Part shown: piece after piece, positions 46,891 through 59,349 of the stretch | How the letters are laid out: each line of letters starts with the position of its first letter | How positions within the stretch are numbered: the stretch's first letter is position 1 | NCBI GenBank assembly: GCA_022836615.1 | Contig: MU405299.1 | Location: 1 to 64,000 of the forward strand | DNA: 64,000 bases | Direction of reading: 5' to 3' | From: Annulohypoxylon bovei var. microspora | Taxonomy: Eukaryota > Ascomycota > Sordariomycetes > Xylariales > Hypoxylaceae | The notes under the pieces: generated by a model | Seen by the model: the letters and a program-made list of their open reading frames with translations, nothing else | What the model was told of the DNA's origin: nothing | The model's database searches: none | Position numbers and translations under genes: made by a program

Positions 46891-47349
46891 TCATGACTGC
46901 GGATTAGCCTATGGTCTCAAGCCCATTATGACAAAGAAACAAGTTAACTTAGACTGTACTAGGTATTTTTTAATAAACCGATCGTTTCAATTGACATCAC
47001 AGTTTCAACCCTTTTTTTATCGCCCCCCTACCCCCTTTTTTCTTCGTGGCCTTATCACACTACACAACTCTGCGCTGAATCATTAACTACAATTAATATA
47101 AGTTGTCGAGAGTTCCGGATTTTTAATAATAGTACCCGCTAACTAAATTGGGGGAAGGGGAGATAAGTGGCGTTGAGGGAACTGCCGAGGCTTCATCCGT
47201 CGGAGATGGCAGAATAAAATATCTGTGTACACCACATCTTCAATGCGCGTGGCATCTTCGAATCTTCCCCGAAACAACTACGCACAATGGTATAATATTC
47301 TAATCTGTACCAAGATTTCGTTAGCATTATAAGAAAGAGACATTTCGAG

Positions 47350-47802
47350 ATGGCGTCAGATGCAAAGCCGCTCACGGTAATGTGTCAGTGTGGTAGCGTG
47401 TCATTCCCGACACCGACGGCGAAGCCCATCACGTTATTCTACTGTCATTGTACCGAGTGCCAGAAGCAAACCTCTTCGGCTTTCGGCACATCGGCCATCT
47501 ACACGGCCGAAGGCCTGTTCCCGCTAGCGCCCGATCTCGCGGCGAAGTTAAAGTGTTACACGCGGCAGACTGAGAACGGCCGTACCATGGACTGTTATTT
47601 CTGCTCGGAGTGCGGCTCGCGCATGCTTCACCGCATTGTAGACGCCGACGGCACGCCTCGGCCGACTGTCAGCGTCAAGGGCGGATGCATCGAGGGCTTG
47701 GAGTGGGACGGGGGCATGCACATTTATATGCGCTCGGCTGTTATTAAGGTCCCCGCCGATTGGGGAGAGCAGTACGAAACGTTGCCTCCGGGGATGAAAT
47801 AA
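47350..47802 (+). CDS. GFA/CENP-V domain protein (Mss4-like zinc fold)
   Basis: Intronless, 150 aa, about the usual size for this family. The zinc-binding cysteines follow the GFA pattern: CQCGSVSF, then HCTECQKQTSSAFGTSAIY, and FCSECGSRMLHR. The last third has the conserved VSVKGGCIEGL and a tryptophan-rich end. The founding member was described as a glutathione-dependent formaldehyde-activating enzyme, but many members lack proven activity, so the substrate here is open. It is cytosolic, with no targeting signal. It is the first of two + strand genes before the desert region; no functional link to the MFS gene downstream is evident. Confidence 0.88.
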   Translation: MASDAKPLTVMCQCGSVSFPTPTAKPITLFYCHCTECQKQTSSAFGTSAIYTAEGLFPLAPDLAAKLKCYTRQTENGRTMDCYFCSECGSRMLHRIVDADGTPRPTVSVKGGCIEGLEWDGGMHIYMRSAVIKVPADWGEQYETLPPGMK

Positions 47803-48511
47803 GTGAAGAAGCGTATTGAAGAGTTTAAGTTGATGTCAAATACTGAGAAAAAAACGAGAGAAAGGAGGATTCGAAGGAAATACACTCCTTGTAATGACCG
47901 GAATTTGCGATTCTACAAAGCTCTCTAATGATGGTGTGTGCGAGTAGGAAAAAAGGGGGAGGGGTAAAGGTAAAAACCCACGACCACTTCATCCTCAACC
48001 CATCTGCGCGTCATAAAAAAACAAGCAGCCGCACACTGAACTATGGACTACTTAATTACTCCTAAAGCGTCTAATTAGTACGCAATTGTATCAGTTAAAA
48101 TTTCAGCTAAGACTTGCTTGTGTAATGAGGCCTAAAAACAATGCGCCGAATAATCATTGGGTGGATAGGTAGGGGCTGCGTCGAATCTCAAAGTTGAAGA
48201 TTACGTAAGACTAAAACGAACAAATCCCACCATCAAAATTTTTAACTTCAAATGAGAACGGACACCACTGCGTAACCCTAGCCACCCGACCGCTGTGGCT
48301 GTCCGAGTGTACAATACGTCCCCTATGAGGTCATCGATCTGCAGGAACAACCCGAAGGGCGCGCGCGCCCAATCGGAGGGCCTCGACGTCCGCCTCCCAA
48401 CTACATCTTATATAAAACAACACCACCAACCGTCCCAGCTCCCATTTTTCGAAAAAAAAAAAAAATCTCCTTTTACCCCTCTATCCTATAGGTAATACTC
48501 ACTTTCCTAAA
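47803..48511. promoter_or_regulatory. MFS transporter promoter and leader region
   Basis: About 700 bases between the GFA gene and the MFS start. The final 65 bases consist of an A13 tract (about 48452-48465) followed by a CT-rich leader to the ATG at 48512, a typical fungal core-promoter/5' UTR layout. No gene seen. Confidence 0.4.
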
Positions 48512-49999
48512 ATGCCCACCGACAAGCCCCCGCCCCTAGCCCTGCGCTGGCGCTCCAGCACGCCCTTCATCGTGGCCACCGTCGCCGTGGGGCTGTTCAC
48601 GGACCTGTTCCTGTACGGGCTGGTGGTACCCGTACTCCCCTTCATGCTGCGCAGCCGGCTCTCGATCCCGCAGTCCGAGATCCAGGCCTGCGTGTCGGGC
48701 CTGCTCGCCGCGTACGCCGGCGCCTCGGTGCTGGCCTCGGTGCCGGCGGGGTGGATCGCCGACCGGACCAGCTCGCGGCAGGCGCCGTTCCTCAGCGGGC
48801 TGGCCGCGCTGCTGGCAGGGACCGTCATGCTGGCCATCGGGCAGAGCGTGCCCGTGCTCGTCGCCGCGCGCGTGCTGCAGGGCGTCAGCGGCGCCGTGGT
48901 CTGGACCGTCGGGCTGGCCATGGTGTTGGACACCGTGGGGCCGCAGAACCTGGGCAAGGTGGTCGGATCCATATTCAGCTTCATCTCCGTGGGGGGGCTG
49001 ATGGCGCCCGTGGTTGGCGGCGTGCTGTACGAGAAGACGGGGTACCTGGGTGTTTTCGGCGTCGCGCTCGGCGTGCTGGGGCTAGATTTCATTATGCGGT
49101 TATTAGTCATAGAGAAGAAGACGGCTGCGAAGTATGATGGAAGCTTGTCGTCGGACCAGCGGGACGCAAGGCAGGACCTCGACCGTGATTCCGGGCCGCG
49201 AGAAGACAACGCTGGTGATCACGACGAAGAAGCTCCCGCCGAGAGCGATGCGCTCTTACCTAACAAGAACCTGGACTCCGCATATATAATCCACCACTCA
49301 CCCAACTGGCTAACCGGAACCATCCCCATCCTGCTCTGCTTCCGCAACCCGCGCCTCCTAGTCGGCTTCAGCCTCGCCTTCGTGCAAGCGTCGCTCCTCG
49401 GCGTCTTCGACGCCACGATCCCGACCGAAGCGCAGTCACTCTTCAATTTCACCTCCCTGAACGCCGGCCTCCTGTTCATCGCCCTAGACGTGCCGTACCT
49501 GATCCTCGGGCCCGTTGCCGGGTGGGCCGTAGACCGGTACGGAGCCAAAGTCGCCTCGGTTCTGGGATTCGGGTATCTAGTCCCGGCTTTGATTCTCCTA
49601 CGCCTAGTCTCTGACCAGCTGCTCTCCGGAACAAGTAATGTGGTACTGTACTGCGCTTTGCTGGCGCTCAACGGCGTGGGCCTGGCCGTCATCGGGTCCC
49701 CCAGCGTGGTCGAGACGAGCTACGTGGTGCAGGAGTACGACCGGGCGAACCCGGGCTTGTTCGGCGCTAACGGCCCTTACGCCCAGCTATATGGCTTCAA
49801 CTCGCTCTTTTTCTGCGGGGGTCTCACCGTCGGCCCCGTCGTCGCCGGGGCTCTCCGTGATGGGGTTGGCTACGGTAACATGAATCTCGTGTTTGCCATT
49901 ATATCAGGTGTCACCGCCGTGGCCTCTTTTTTTGTTATTGGCGGGAAACCCCAAGTGAATTTGCTCCGAGGGTTTTGGGGGAATGGAAGGACGAATTGA
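48512..49999 (+). CDS. Major facilitator superfamily transporter, DHA1/VMAT-like
   Basis: Intronless, 495 aa. About 12 hydrophobic spans in two groups of six are separated by a charged loop (about 208-255, with DQRDARQDLDRDSGPREDNA). Motif A-like GWIADRTSSRQAP follows span 2, and RVLQGVSGAVVWTVG marks span 4-5. The second half repeats the pattern with GPVAGWAVDRYG. The family uses the proton gradient to export drugs or small metabolites across the plasma or vacuolar membrane. The substrate is unknown. There is no biosynthetic cluster beside it. The first 600 bases are very rich in G/C at third positions, giving spurious frames on both strands. Confidence 0.92.
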   Translation: MPTDKPPPLALRWRSSTPFIVATVAVGLFTDLFLYGLVVPVLPFMLRSRLSIPQSEIQACVSGLLAAYAGASVLASVPAGWIADRTSSRQAPFLSGLAALLAGTVMLAIGQSVPVLVAARVLQGVSGAVVWTVGLAMVLDTVGPQNLGKVVGSIFSFISVGGLMAPVVGGVLYEKTGYLGVFGVALGVLGLDFIMRLLVIEKKTAAKYDGSLSSDQRDARQDLDRDSGPREDNAGDHDEEAPAESDALLPNKNLDSAYIIHHSPNWLTGTIPILLCFRNPRLLVGFSLAFVQASLLGVFDATIPTEAQSLFNFTSLNAGLLFIALDVPYLILGPVAGWAVDRYGAKVASVLGFGYLVPALILLRLVSDQLLSGTSNVVLYCALLALNGVGLAVIGSPSVVETSYVVQEYDRANPGLFGANGPYAQLYGFNSLFFCGGLTVGPVVAGALRDGVGYGNMNLVFAIISGVTAVASFFVIGGKPQVNLLRGFWGNGRTN

Positions 50000-51064
50000 G
50001 CCGGGATTTTCGTCCTATATCTAGCCCTCAGAGATGATATTGATCACGTGTAACAAATACAGCAATTCCATCTAGATTCGTAAAACCTACTTATGCATAC
50101 CCAAGGCCTAATCGTCTTGTTGCATCACTAACTACCTACCTACCTAGATACTCATAAACAGTCTTCACAACAATGTGTTTCACTGAAAAGGTGTGAAGAA
50201 TTCGAACGAGAGTTGCGAATATCTATTTAACTGGTCCTCAACCTCAGGGAATCTTCGTGATCACGAGTATATTCGTAAGCATATACTAGAATAATAACGA
50301 AGGAAAGATCTGACCTAAAATATCCGACAGAAATTGGGGTATCAATCCCACGGTACATGCGCAAGTATCCGAGCATTCCAAGCTCTTTGAAAAAGGAAAA
50401 GTCTCTGCTCTTGTCTAGTCAGCGGAGTAGCGGACGTTAAGCCTCCCAAGGGAAGCTCCGTGCTCGCTGCTACGCATAAGAGGATATGCAAAAGACCAAC
50501 ATTAGTTCCCTCCCGTTCTTGCGATTACCCTCATCTCAAAATGAATGGGTATCTGAGTCATATCATCAGTCATCAGCTAAAAAATATTAAAAAGGAAAAA
50601 AAATCATCGCTGCAGCCCATATCTTGTGTAAATCCACGATGGCCGACCCTCCCAAGATAAGAACAACGAGAGGATGTTTGAAGGAAACGCATCATACGCG
50701 AAGGCGGAGATGGTTGCGGCCGCGTAACGACTGGAAACGGTAGGCCTTCCCTCTCTCAGTCGTGAACAAATCCTCCTCGCATAACGCCAACTAGTGCCAC
50801 CATTATATAACCCCGTCCGATAGTAAATGCAATTGCAATCCGCGTAAATAAATATGAGATGGTATATTCGTAAGCCGAGTAACGATCGTGTATCATGCAT
50901 ATGCTTGATTCTAAAAAAAAAAGCTGATCAAGGAAAATCGTAAGTCGTAAATCCGCTGTGCCCAGCAGCCGTAAGGGTCCATGTGTACTAAGTATGTTTC
51001 GTAGATAAACGGTTTATCGACATGATGTTGTGGTGTAGTTTTATGGGACTGGTTCCCATGTCAA
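50000..51064. other. Convergent 3' region between MFS and C2H2 genes
   Basis: About 1.1 kb between two convergent genes. It includes an ACCTACCTACCTAG run at 50131-50146 and A-tracts at 50596 and 50918. No gene seen. Confidence 0.5.
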
Positions 51065-53122
51065 TTAATATGCTGTTGTTGCGTTTCCCTCGCTCGTTGC
51101 CACTGCCACTAGCGCCTGTAATCGGAGCATGTTATCCCGTTCGCCAGTATTTTCTTCTCTCGAGGGAGGATTTGTGGCGTGCTCCCTAGCCGGAAAGCCT
51201 GGGAATTCATTGATGTTTGGGTGAATCATGCGCTCCACCCTGGCGATTTTCTCAGGAGGTGCATCAGCGTGCACTGTGACGGGACCGTTATACCATCCCC
51301 GCCGCTTGGTTTCTCTCGTAGTGTTGACTAGCGGCGCCGACATAGTGTGTTGATGATATGCCCTTGGAAGACCGCCTACAACCGATGGTCTGCTTTCCAT
51401 AATTATCGGCTCGTTAAACCGTACAGTTGGAGGATTTATCCTGACTCGTTCCGCCTCTACCTCGACGGCGTGATTTGCTTCACGTGCCCATGTGCCGGCC
51501 GTGTCTGTGGGTGGTGGATTGTTGGATGTGATATCCAATCGAGTGAGACCTCGATGTAGGCCCATATCCCAGTTAACCGTATTGCGTCTCTCGTCGGAAT
51601 CACCAGAATGGACGGCAGGAAGCAAGGCCGGCGGGTGAGAAACCTCAGAATCGACAATCATGGGAGACGGATTCCGTCTAGGAGGGGACACAGGGCGATG
51701 AGGTAGAGGGCCAAATGATTCTATCCCAGGCAATCGAAGCGTCGTGCTTTGCTGCGGGGGAGGAGCTAAAGGCATTGGAGGTGCGACGGGACTATGGAAT
51801 TGCGACGAAGTTACGACATTGCTTAGGCGACTGCTGTTAACAGTGTTGAAGTTAGTAGAGTCAGGATGCCATGTGCGACGACGCCAATCCTCTGTCTGAG
51901 AGGTGGATTCCCTTCTAGAGGAAAACACGGAAGAGGTCGGCGATCCTAGAAGGCTGCTAGTCGGAGAGAATGCGCCGGGGTTTGAGGCGTTAATCGGACC
52001 TGGACCAAAAACTGGTCGGCCTAGGGCCGGGCCGTGAGGGGACTGGAAGGGTATCCCGCCAGACGGTACACTTAGTCGTCGGCCCGGAGTTCTGTGGCCG
52101 CCGTAAATGCTCTGAGGACGCTGGTGGGATGAACCTGGCGACGCAATTGCAGATCCCCACCTAGGACTATTCTGGCCAGTTGAGAAAGTTGCCGACGTTG
52201 GCGTGCTGAAATCGCTCGGAGACGGTGGTCGATATGAATAGGCACTTTCGGGTCCGTGATAGGTCTCGATAGAAAGCCGAGATCTTGGATCTGCCATCAC
52301 CAAGGGAGGCGGACGCCGGCGCACATCTTCTCGGGTACTAAAGGTAGAGCCAACAGAGCTTATACTTGACGTAGAAAGCGATTTGGCGTGGCCGCGAGTT
52401 GGAGTACCCATGCTTCCCGCCGTCGAGGCTCGAGCTCTTCCGGGTTGGCGCACTCGATCAGTTCGAATCTGCCTCTGAAATCTCGTACCTGTAGCGGCGA
52501 GAGAATCGATCGGGATATCTTCGTTGACGTGCACAGTTTGCGCATGTTGTCGCAGATTGTCGAGCCGCGAAAATCGTCTTGAACAATGACATTGGAATGG
52601 ACGCTCTCCGGTGTGTTTCCTAGGATTGTTAGTCTCGACATTCATTTGTCAAGGAAAAAGGGGCGCTGAGCAATACCGAATGTGCCTCGCCAAGTGTTCA
52701 CTTCTCGTAAAGCTCAGATTGCACGGCGGATAGTCGGTGCAGTAAAATCGTTGCGACTTCTTCTTCTTATTCGATTTCGTTCCATCCGCGTTTACGCTCT
52801 CGTCGTCTGATCCTGCACCATCCTCCCCATGCGTTTCTCCATCAGATTCATCCATGTCGACGTCTTCGGAATCTCCTCGTGACCGTTTCGAATGTTGAGA
52901 ATTCTCTCGTTTAGGTGTCTGCTTGGTCGCTTGTTTCGGGGTTTGCTTTTCTTCGATGCTCTCGGGGATCTGAACCGCTTGCGGGAATGGTGATGTCGGT
53001 AGCGGTCGCTGGCCAAAGCTGGCCTTCGTCGGGGTAGGCGTAGTAGGCGACCGCGCCGCCCCGTCGTCCTTCTTCACATCTATCGCCATCGGTGTATTGA
53101 CAGGCCGAAATGTTGCCGCCAT
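51065..53122 (-). CDS. C2H2 zinc-finger transcription factor with two tandem fingers
   Basis: Exons 53122-52677 and 52619-51065 (666 aa), with a 57-nt intron that falls inside the histidine part of finger 1. Finger 1 is YCTDYPPCNLSFTRSEHLAR followed by HIRKHTGERP; finger 2 is FQCHCSRRFSRLDNLRQHAQ followed by TVH. The N-terminal 130 residues carry a Thr/Pro-Lys region and a strongly acidic segment (DSEDVDMDESDGETHGEDGA). The C-terminal 450 residues are Ser/Pro-rich and probably disordered, with many possible phosphosites. The closely paired fingers resemble yeast stress and carbon-source regulators of the Usv1/Rgm1 type, but that link is by finger sequence only. It is a nuclear DNA-binding regulator; targets are unknown. 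Confidence 0.9.
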
Positions 53123-54154
53123 AGTACTATTCCCCGTAAAAGTACGGACGTCTATCGATGACTCTCGCAGACGTGTCGGGAGAATTTAGTTTGTATTTGA
53201 AACAGCAATCGTCCTAGGCCTATGAGTTTAATGCAAGCCTCTCTAGGATAAGCGACGGCGGAAACGTCGGGAGTTAATTGCGACCGGTCAAAAAGACGAA
53301 AGAAGCACGGAGGCAAGAAAGGTATCGAAGTAGAGAGGAGGGGAGAAGGGGGACAAGGATAAAAGTTGGATATAATTCATTCGTAGAATTTATCTCTTGT
53401 AAAACCAAGGATGGTTATTGATATTCTGAAAATGGAGACGGAGGTGTTCTCTGGATATGGGCGCTCAGGTTCCGGGAATTCTCGGTGGGGAGTTCGAGTC
53501 AGGTTGAGCGGGCAGCGGCTGAAACTGAGACAGATGGGAGTAAGATGGGATGGATCCTAGCTAGGAATGACGAATGTCCGCCCTTGGAATGTTGCGACCG
53601 ACTAGAACAGAAGCGGCGACAGGGGAATTGGAAACAATGTGTTTATGTTGGATGCAAAAATGAATAGCATCAATCAACAAAAGGGACAATATGATATTCC
53701 CAGCAATTTTCTCGTTAACCAGTTATCGTGCTTCAACCGAGGACGTATTCATCCCGAACGGCGAGTGAGAGGAGAGAGCCCGAGGGAGTCTAGGCCAGGG
53801 ACTAACCAACCACCTTGGAGGCTTGATCCAGAAGCGGGAGTTGGGGTCGATCAAGCTGAAAGCGATTGAGTCGAATTAAGATAGAATAAACCATGCAGGT
53901 TGCCGGGTCGAGGGGCCAACCGAGTAACTGTAACTTTGGTACTTCTAATATTCCCAAGGAAGTGAAATAAATCACTACCAAAGCTTCGAATTGTTTAGAG
54001 TTGATGCCAATATTGCGCAAGCAAAAGAAGTTGATAAGGTGGCGAGAAGGGTTGAGTAAGGCGAAGAGAGAAAGAGATGGGATCCGAAATTCAAACCGGA
54101 ATTAGAAAAATAGAAAATGTTAATGTTGGAGGGGCGACGAAGCAAGATGATGAG

Positions 54155-54195
54155 ATAGGTAGGTAGATAGGTAGTAGGTTAGGTAGTAGGTTAGG
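54155..54195. repeat. Degenerate TAGG microsatellite
   Basis: A run of AGGTAGGTAG, TAGGTAGTAGG and TTAGG units, apparently related in sequence to the dispersed ACCTAGGT motif. Confidence 0.6.
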
Positions 54196-54277
54196 ATGGT
54201 TCGGCTTGTCAATGATCCTGACTTGCGATGGATTTACGGGCTAGATGTCTAAATGGATGGGGATCCCTAGTCAAATC

Positions 54278-54379
54278 TGTAAGTGTGTCTGAAGGTGTGT
54301 GTGAGATATGGATGTAGCTGTATGATATTGGATGTATGTATGTGTATGTGAGTTTCTAGTGTGCGAGTGTGTGTGTAAT
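54278..54379. repeat. GT/GTAT-rich low-complexity tract
   Basis: About 100 bases dominated by GTGT, GTAT and GGATGTA steps, with no longer perfect unit. Such alternating purine-pyrimidine DNA is a common microsatellite decay product. Confidence 0.55.
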
Positions 54380-55560
54380 AGGGGAACATGTTGTACAATA
54401 CAATACAGGCGGAGCCGTATGTAGGTACCTTACTTAGTAAGAATTTACTTTGTCAAGAAAACAAATAAGCCGTAAAGCCGTACCTCTTTTATTTTGACAG
54501 GGACGGTTGACACTTGGGAAGGCTTGGCAGTATGAAAATATGCACGAATGAAGAGCTATACGAAGTGTATGCGTGTGTGTGTGCCTGGTAAAGTGGATAG
54601 AGAGGAACAGACGTACAGAAGTGGATAGCTGATGTGGTTATTATCGCGACGCTTCATTCGTTAAAGTCGTAAGAACCTTGGAATGTCCATCTAGTCGATA
54701 AGAACGGCACGCTAGTGAGGTCATCGAACGGCAAAGAGAAGCCTTTAGCTGTATAGTAGTATCGATTTCGTAGTCATGTCTCTCATGTCTCTCTCTATAT
54801 CCCCCCCTCTCTGTTTTGCAACACTAGGAGAGACAACTTGGAACCGAGTATAAAAAGGTGGATGATCTGGACGACGGTAACACCGACTAATCCAGCTAAT
54901 GTCGAGGGGATCCAATAGCAACGGAAGAACAGGAGAACAGAAGAACAGAAGAACCAACAACAAATAACAATGCGACAGGAAGACAACAGGGTCTTAATCT
55001 TCGAGAGGTCGAGGGTTACGGACTTGTTTGTGGAGGATTCCTTACCGCACAGATGTCAAGTTACGAAGAATTAAAGAATTAAACCTTGGATTATGGGAGT
55101 TTTCCTTTTCTTCGGTTTGTGGTGGGATGAAGTAAGAAGAGGGGCAAACAGATAAAAAAGAGGGACAGAGGGGTTTTGCGTAGCGAGCCTGCGAGCTTAT
55201 TATTTTACTTGTTGGTGCGAGGGGCTGGGACAAGCAACTACAGGGCAGCTGGGGCAACTTCCCTGCGCTGCCTGCGTAATAACCCCTGAGAGTGGATGTA
55301 CCATGTATACTTACCCTGTCTCCATAATCCGGTACCTGTTCTTTCCCATCGCACTAGGGAAGTCAGGGCAAGGACAGGCTCATAAAAGGTACCCTGGCAG
55401 CCCTGAGAGAGAGACATGGGAGGCAACAGCAAACCGACAGGGGTTCACTAATTCTATAAAAAAACAGCCTCGAACTCCATAATCTGATTGGCTAAATCTT
55501 TAGCGTATCCTTGTGTTCCAGGGAAACAGGCCCCGGATTCGGGTAACGATGAGAAGGAAG

Positions 55561-55827
55561 TACGAAGGTCAAGGCCAAAAGTTTCGCACATCAGCCCAAG
55601 GGCCAACCCGTGTAAATCAAAATACATCCGCACCGTGTGGCGCGTCTTTTTTTAGTGGTTAAACTGCTAGGGATATAGCGGTTACCCACTAGAATCTAGT
55701 GCACAGATCACTATTAGGTCCAGGTCTTAGCCTAAAGCTAATACAGTATTTATCTATTCCTTATTTGATTACGCACTGGGCAAAGACCCGTGGCTGATGT
55801 GCGAAACTTTTGGCCTTGACCTTCGTA
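55561..55827. mobile_element. MITE-like element with perfect 34-bp terminal inverted repeats and TA flanks
   Basis: The 34 bases at 55563-55596 (starting CGAAGGTCAAGG) are the exact reverse complement of those at 55792-55825. The dinucleotide TA stands immediately outside both ends (55561-55562 and 55826-55827), as in the target duplication of Tc1/mariner-type transposons. The 263-bp interior has no open frame, so it cannot encode a transposase. Perfect arms suggest recent insertion or recent mobilisation. An intact relative elsewhere in the genome would have to supply transposase. The superfamily assignment is inferred from the TA flank and size. Confidence 0.75.
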
Positions 55828-56557
55828 ATCATGGGATCAAAGTTGAAAGTCTTCATCGTTTCCAATCTTCAATATTTCTACATCTGCAATAAACATCATA
55901 CATCAAATGCATCTTTCGTTCCCCGAACTGTCCGACCCCCACAACTAGCCGTCGTCACAGGCATAATACATATCTAGGTACATAATTGATCGCGACCCAA
56001 GTTGCCTAACATACTAGCAGCATTATTAGTTGCATCAACTAGTATAAGAATCCTAGCCACGAACGCCTCAGCTCGCAAGGCACAGCAAGGCACAGGAACT
56101 TGGAAATTCTCCATCTCGACTATACCCACTAGCCCCATGCACTTCATCGGTATTGGCATTGCCGTCGTAAGGGAAAGACGAAAAAAAGAGGAAAAGGGCC
56201 TCTACCTATTATCCCTGAAGGTCCCGAATATTCGTCACCTCCGTGGCAGCGTGGTCGTGTGGCAGCTGTGCCACCAAATGTCTGACTTGCTTACCTTAGG
56301 TAAATATGTAGGTACTTATAGGTTTTGAATCCTGTCTTCCATTCTCCTGGGATATCACCAAGCACAACCTAGGACAAGCGTGCTCCTACTCGGTACCTAC
56401 AGAAAATGCCTGGACCTGATCGATCTCTATGATAATCCGTCTTCAGTCAAAGCCTCTCACAAGCAATTCAGGCCAGCTGAAATCCCGAACTTGGCTCTCC
56501 TTGCGAAGCTAGCAAGAAAGTAAGCTTATTTAAAACCGCGCGAGTACTAAACGTATT

Positions 56558-56585
56558 TAGATACTAGATATCTATCTAGTATCTA
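56558..56585. repeat. 28-bp near-perfect palindrome
   Basis: Arms of 13 bases (starting TAGATACTAG) are exact complements around a 2-base centre. It may be a cruciform-prone site or a dimeric protein-binding site. No copy was seen elsewhere in the window. Confidence 0.6.
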
Positions 56586-59349
56586 GATATTCGCTCGAGC
56601 CTTTGGAATGTGTGGATTATCAGATACCTCACTTCCTTTTTTCCTTTCTCTTGCCCCTCACCTCTTTACCCCCTTTTCTGTACCTACATACCTAGATAGG
56701 CAGTCTATGTCTGTTCACACGCGACTATATTTCCACTATTCATAAACCTATCAGTGAGACGGGTTGCCTCACTTTCAGAGAACAATTTAGTTTATGAAGG
56801 GAAGATGCATTTTTATTAATATCAATTGCTTAAAACGATCTCTTGTTCACCCACCGGATCTCTGCAACCCTGAGAAGAGGGCTGCTGTCGACTAGCCCTT
56901 ATTAGGTTATGATCTGCATCATATCGGCGCTCTCTGACGCAACGCCTACCTATCCAGTAACTATATTCGACGTTTATCGTTTAGCTTTTATTGCCGGGGG
57001 GGGTTTTCCATCATCCCAACGGACGGACAACGGGCGCGTGTTGACTCGCTTGGTGTTCGAGAGCTTATCTTGTGCCTGTATTGCCTGTATAGGCACCAGA
57101 AGCACCGTGAAGGATCACATCCTATCAAGGACCATCGTGTCATCGGGGATATCGTGTAGAGATTCCCTTCCGGTCCCCGGAGATCTTACTGGTTTCGCCG
57201 CATTCCTGCCAGTTCATCACATCTAGGCCGTCTGGGAATACATAGGTAGGTCAGCGTCCAGCTGATGGTTGCTACGTAAACCGTAGCACTCTTCCTCTAC
57301 GGTACCTCACACATATGCTACTTGGATACCCTCCATCAGCTTTTGTCTTCTCCACTCACCTTTCGCTTCGCTCGGAGCCTTCTCCTCCTCCCTTGCCTGC
57401 CTACCTATACATGCGGGCGCTTTTTTAATGCACTGATCAAAAACTTTCAATTCTGTGGCTTTTTCGTTGCCAGATACGCGAACATGCCATCAAACCCTCA
57501 CCGCCTGCCCTACGAAACACAGGACATGTGTGCGACGTATGTGCGGTGTCCCCATCATCTATTATCGTGGTTCTTGTACCTGATGATCCACCACCTAGCT
57601 ACCACGTATGCAGTAGTATTATCTGCATTAGTCATATCACCCCAAATTTCGCCCTGCCTACTATTATTGTAAGACCTGTAAGACGTCTCTAATCCCCAGC
57701 CAGCACTATCCCTATCCACCGAGGCTATGGTTGTTGGCAGAGACGAGAATTCCATCACACTTGGTACCTACCTACGCCTACGGCCCGAACAGAAACCTGG
57801 ACCCTTCCCGGATACATGTGCGCAAGTTGGTACTACACCCGAGATGAGTCTCTAGAGTTTCATATATACAACGTCACGAAACTTTCCAGAAGTAGATATA
57901 GAAGGCTAGTCTAAGACCCTTACCCACCACCAACACATCAACACGTTCTAGCCTAAGCAGCCCAGTCAGTCAGACAGACTGTGTGCCACGGAGTACGGAG
58001 AGCAATCAATATTTAAGACGATAAAAGCTCTCAACGATCTAAACGGCCCAAAAAGGAAGAGTGTCAGCGAAAGTGACAAAAAGCAAAAGCGGCGACCAGG
58101 CCTCTCGAGTCCGACCTCCCCCCTGTCTCTTAACCCTAGTCCCTTTAACCTCCTAGTCCTGCCCGTCTTCCCCTCTTCTTCCCCTCCCCCGCCTGATCTG
58201 ACGCAACACCATCGCTTATCGATATGCCCTACCAGGAGACGAGATAGTCGGTGATAAATGCAGGTGGCGTCATATTGTTAATATCGATTCAACAACGGGC
58301 TATATTACACGTTGTTAATTATCTCTAAGTATGCAGATTACTTCCCGTATTCTGCCTAAGGCGATTGCCCAGTTGGGGTATTTGCAGGAAGCAAAATTAA
58401 CTCAAGCAGGGCTATATACATATCAGATGACTTCTCAGTCCCAAATCTAGGCCGTTATCGCCAGTCACCTTAGTCGTGCGTAAGCAGTCAGCATCATGTA
58501 CTGTACATACCTCGTCTGTACCTGACGAACAATCCCATCGATCCGAGAGATCCTGCCAAGTTACAGGGCTGAGACGAAACGTGGTTTACGACGACTTTAC
58601 GTGTATATTCCCGCGCTAATATCGAGACGGTGCAACAAATATCGATAATAAAGATGAGACTAATGAGATGCTAGGTAATGAAAGATACCTACCTAGGTGT
58701 AGATATGATGAATATGGGCAGAATACGCATAACGCCACGACGCGAAAATTACTTGCCTCAACTAAAGGGTGTCGAGATTGACCTTTTGGAGGAATCCGAA
58801 CTATTCTTGTATCAACCAGTCAGCCATCTATATATTAGGTACCTGGTATATTATGTATGTAACGCCCCGGCGATTCGGGTCGTTCCTTGAGCCACAGGGA
58901 CCGAATATTCCAACCATCCATACCATCCGTAATGACAGCCTTGGAGGGCATGGGAGACATGGGAATGTATCCGGTAAGCAGGTCTATATAGGTCTAGGTC
59001 TACCTAGGTACTCCGTACATCGGGTACATAGGAAGGAGTAGTAGTTCGTCAACCACATGTTCACAACCTTATCCTATGTACATACATACCTACAACCATA
59101 CCATCAGGTTGTGACGGTCTTATGCTACTATTTCTAATAAAATCAACCTGCAGGATGCAAGGCACAGTACATCGGCAGGTAACTAAGTACCGACCATGTC
59201 AAGATTCTTAACCAGGTACATACCGACATACCTACCTAGGTCTATTTATTAATCGTATTCGCCTCCCACTTTACCCGCGGCGGTTATCAGCGGTAACCTG
59301 TTTCCCTCTACACTTACATGAGCACTCTCTCCACCAAGCCGAACCCCCC

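Larger units (their letters stand above)
45568..47349. other. 1.8-kb intergenic region with hairpin and telomere-like repeat
   Basis: No supported gene. It contains an imperfect G/C hairpin (46354-46375) and a telomere-like 12-mer duplication (46863-46890). The rest is AT-rich. It could include remnants of a transposable element, but I could not identify coding domains. Confidence 0.45.
53123..55560. other. Gene desert, first part: upstream side of the C2H2 gene
   Basis: No coding signal. The first 250 bases are CT-rich on the minus strand (53280-53360), fitting a long leader or promoter for the C2H2 gene. There are TAGG/TAGGT microsatellites at 54155-54195 and a GT-rich tract at 54278-54379. 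Confidence 0.5.

Noticed and set aside
48499..49209. 236-codon antisense frame over the MFS gene
   Set aside because: Shadow of GC-rich membrane-protein codons; Ser/Thr-rich translation with no family.
58105..58195. CT-rich tract as promoter of a hidden gene
   Set aside because: No coding frame with domain or splice support follows within 1.5 kb on either strand.
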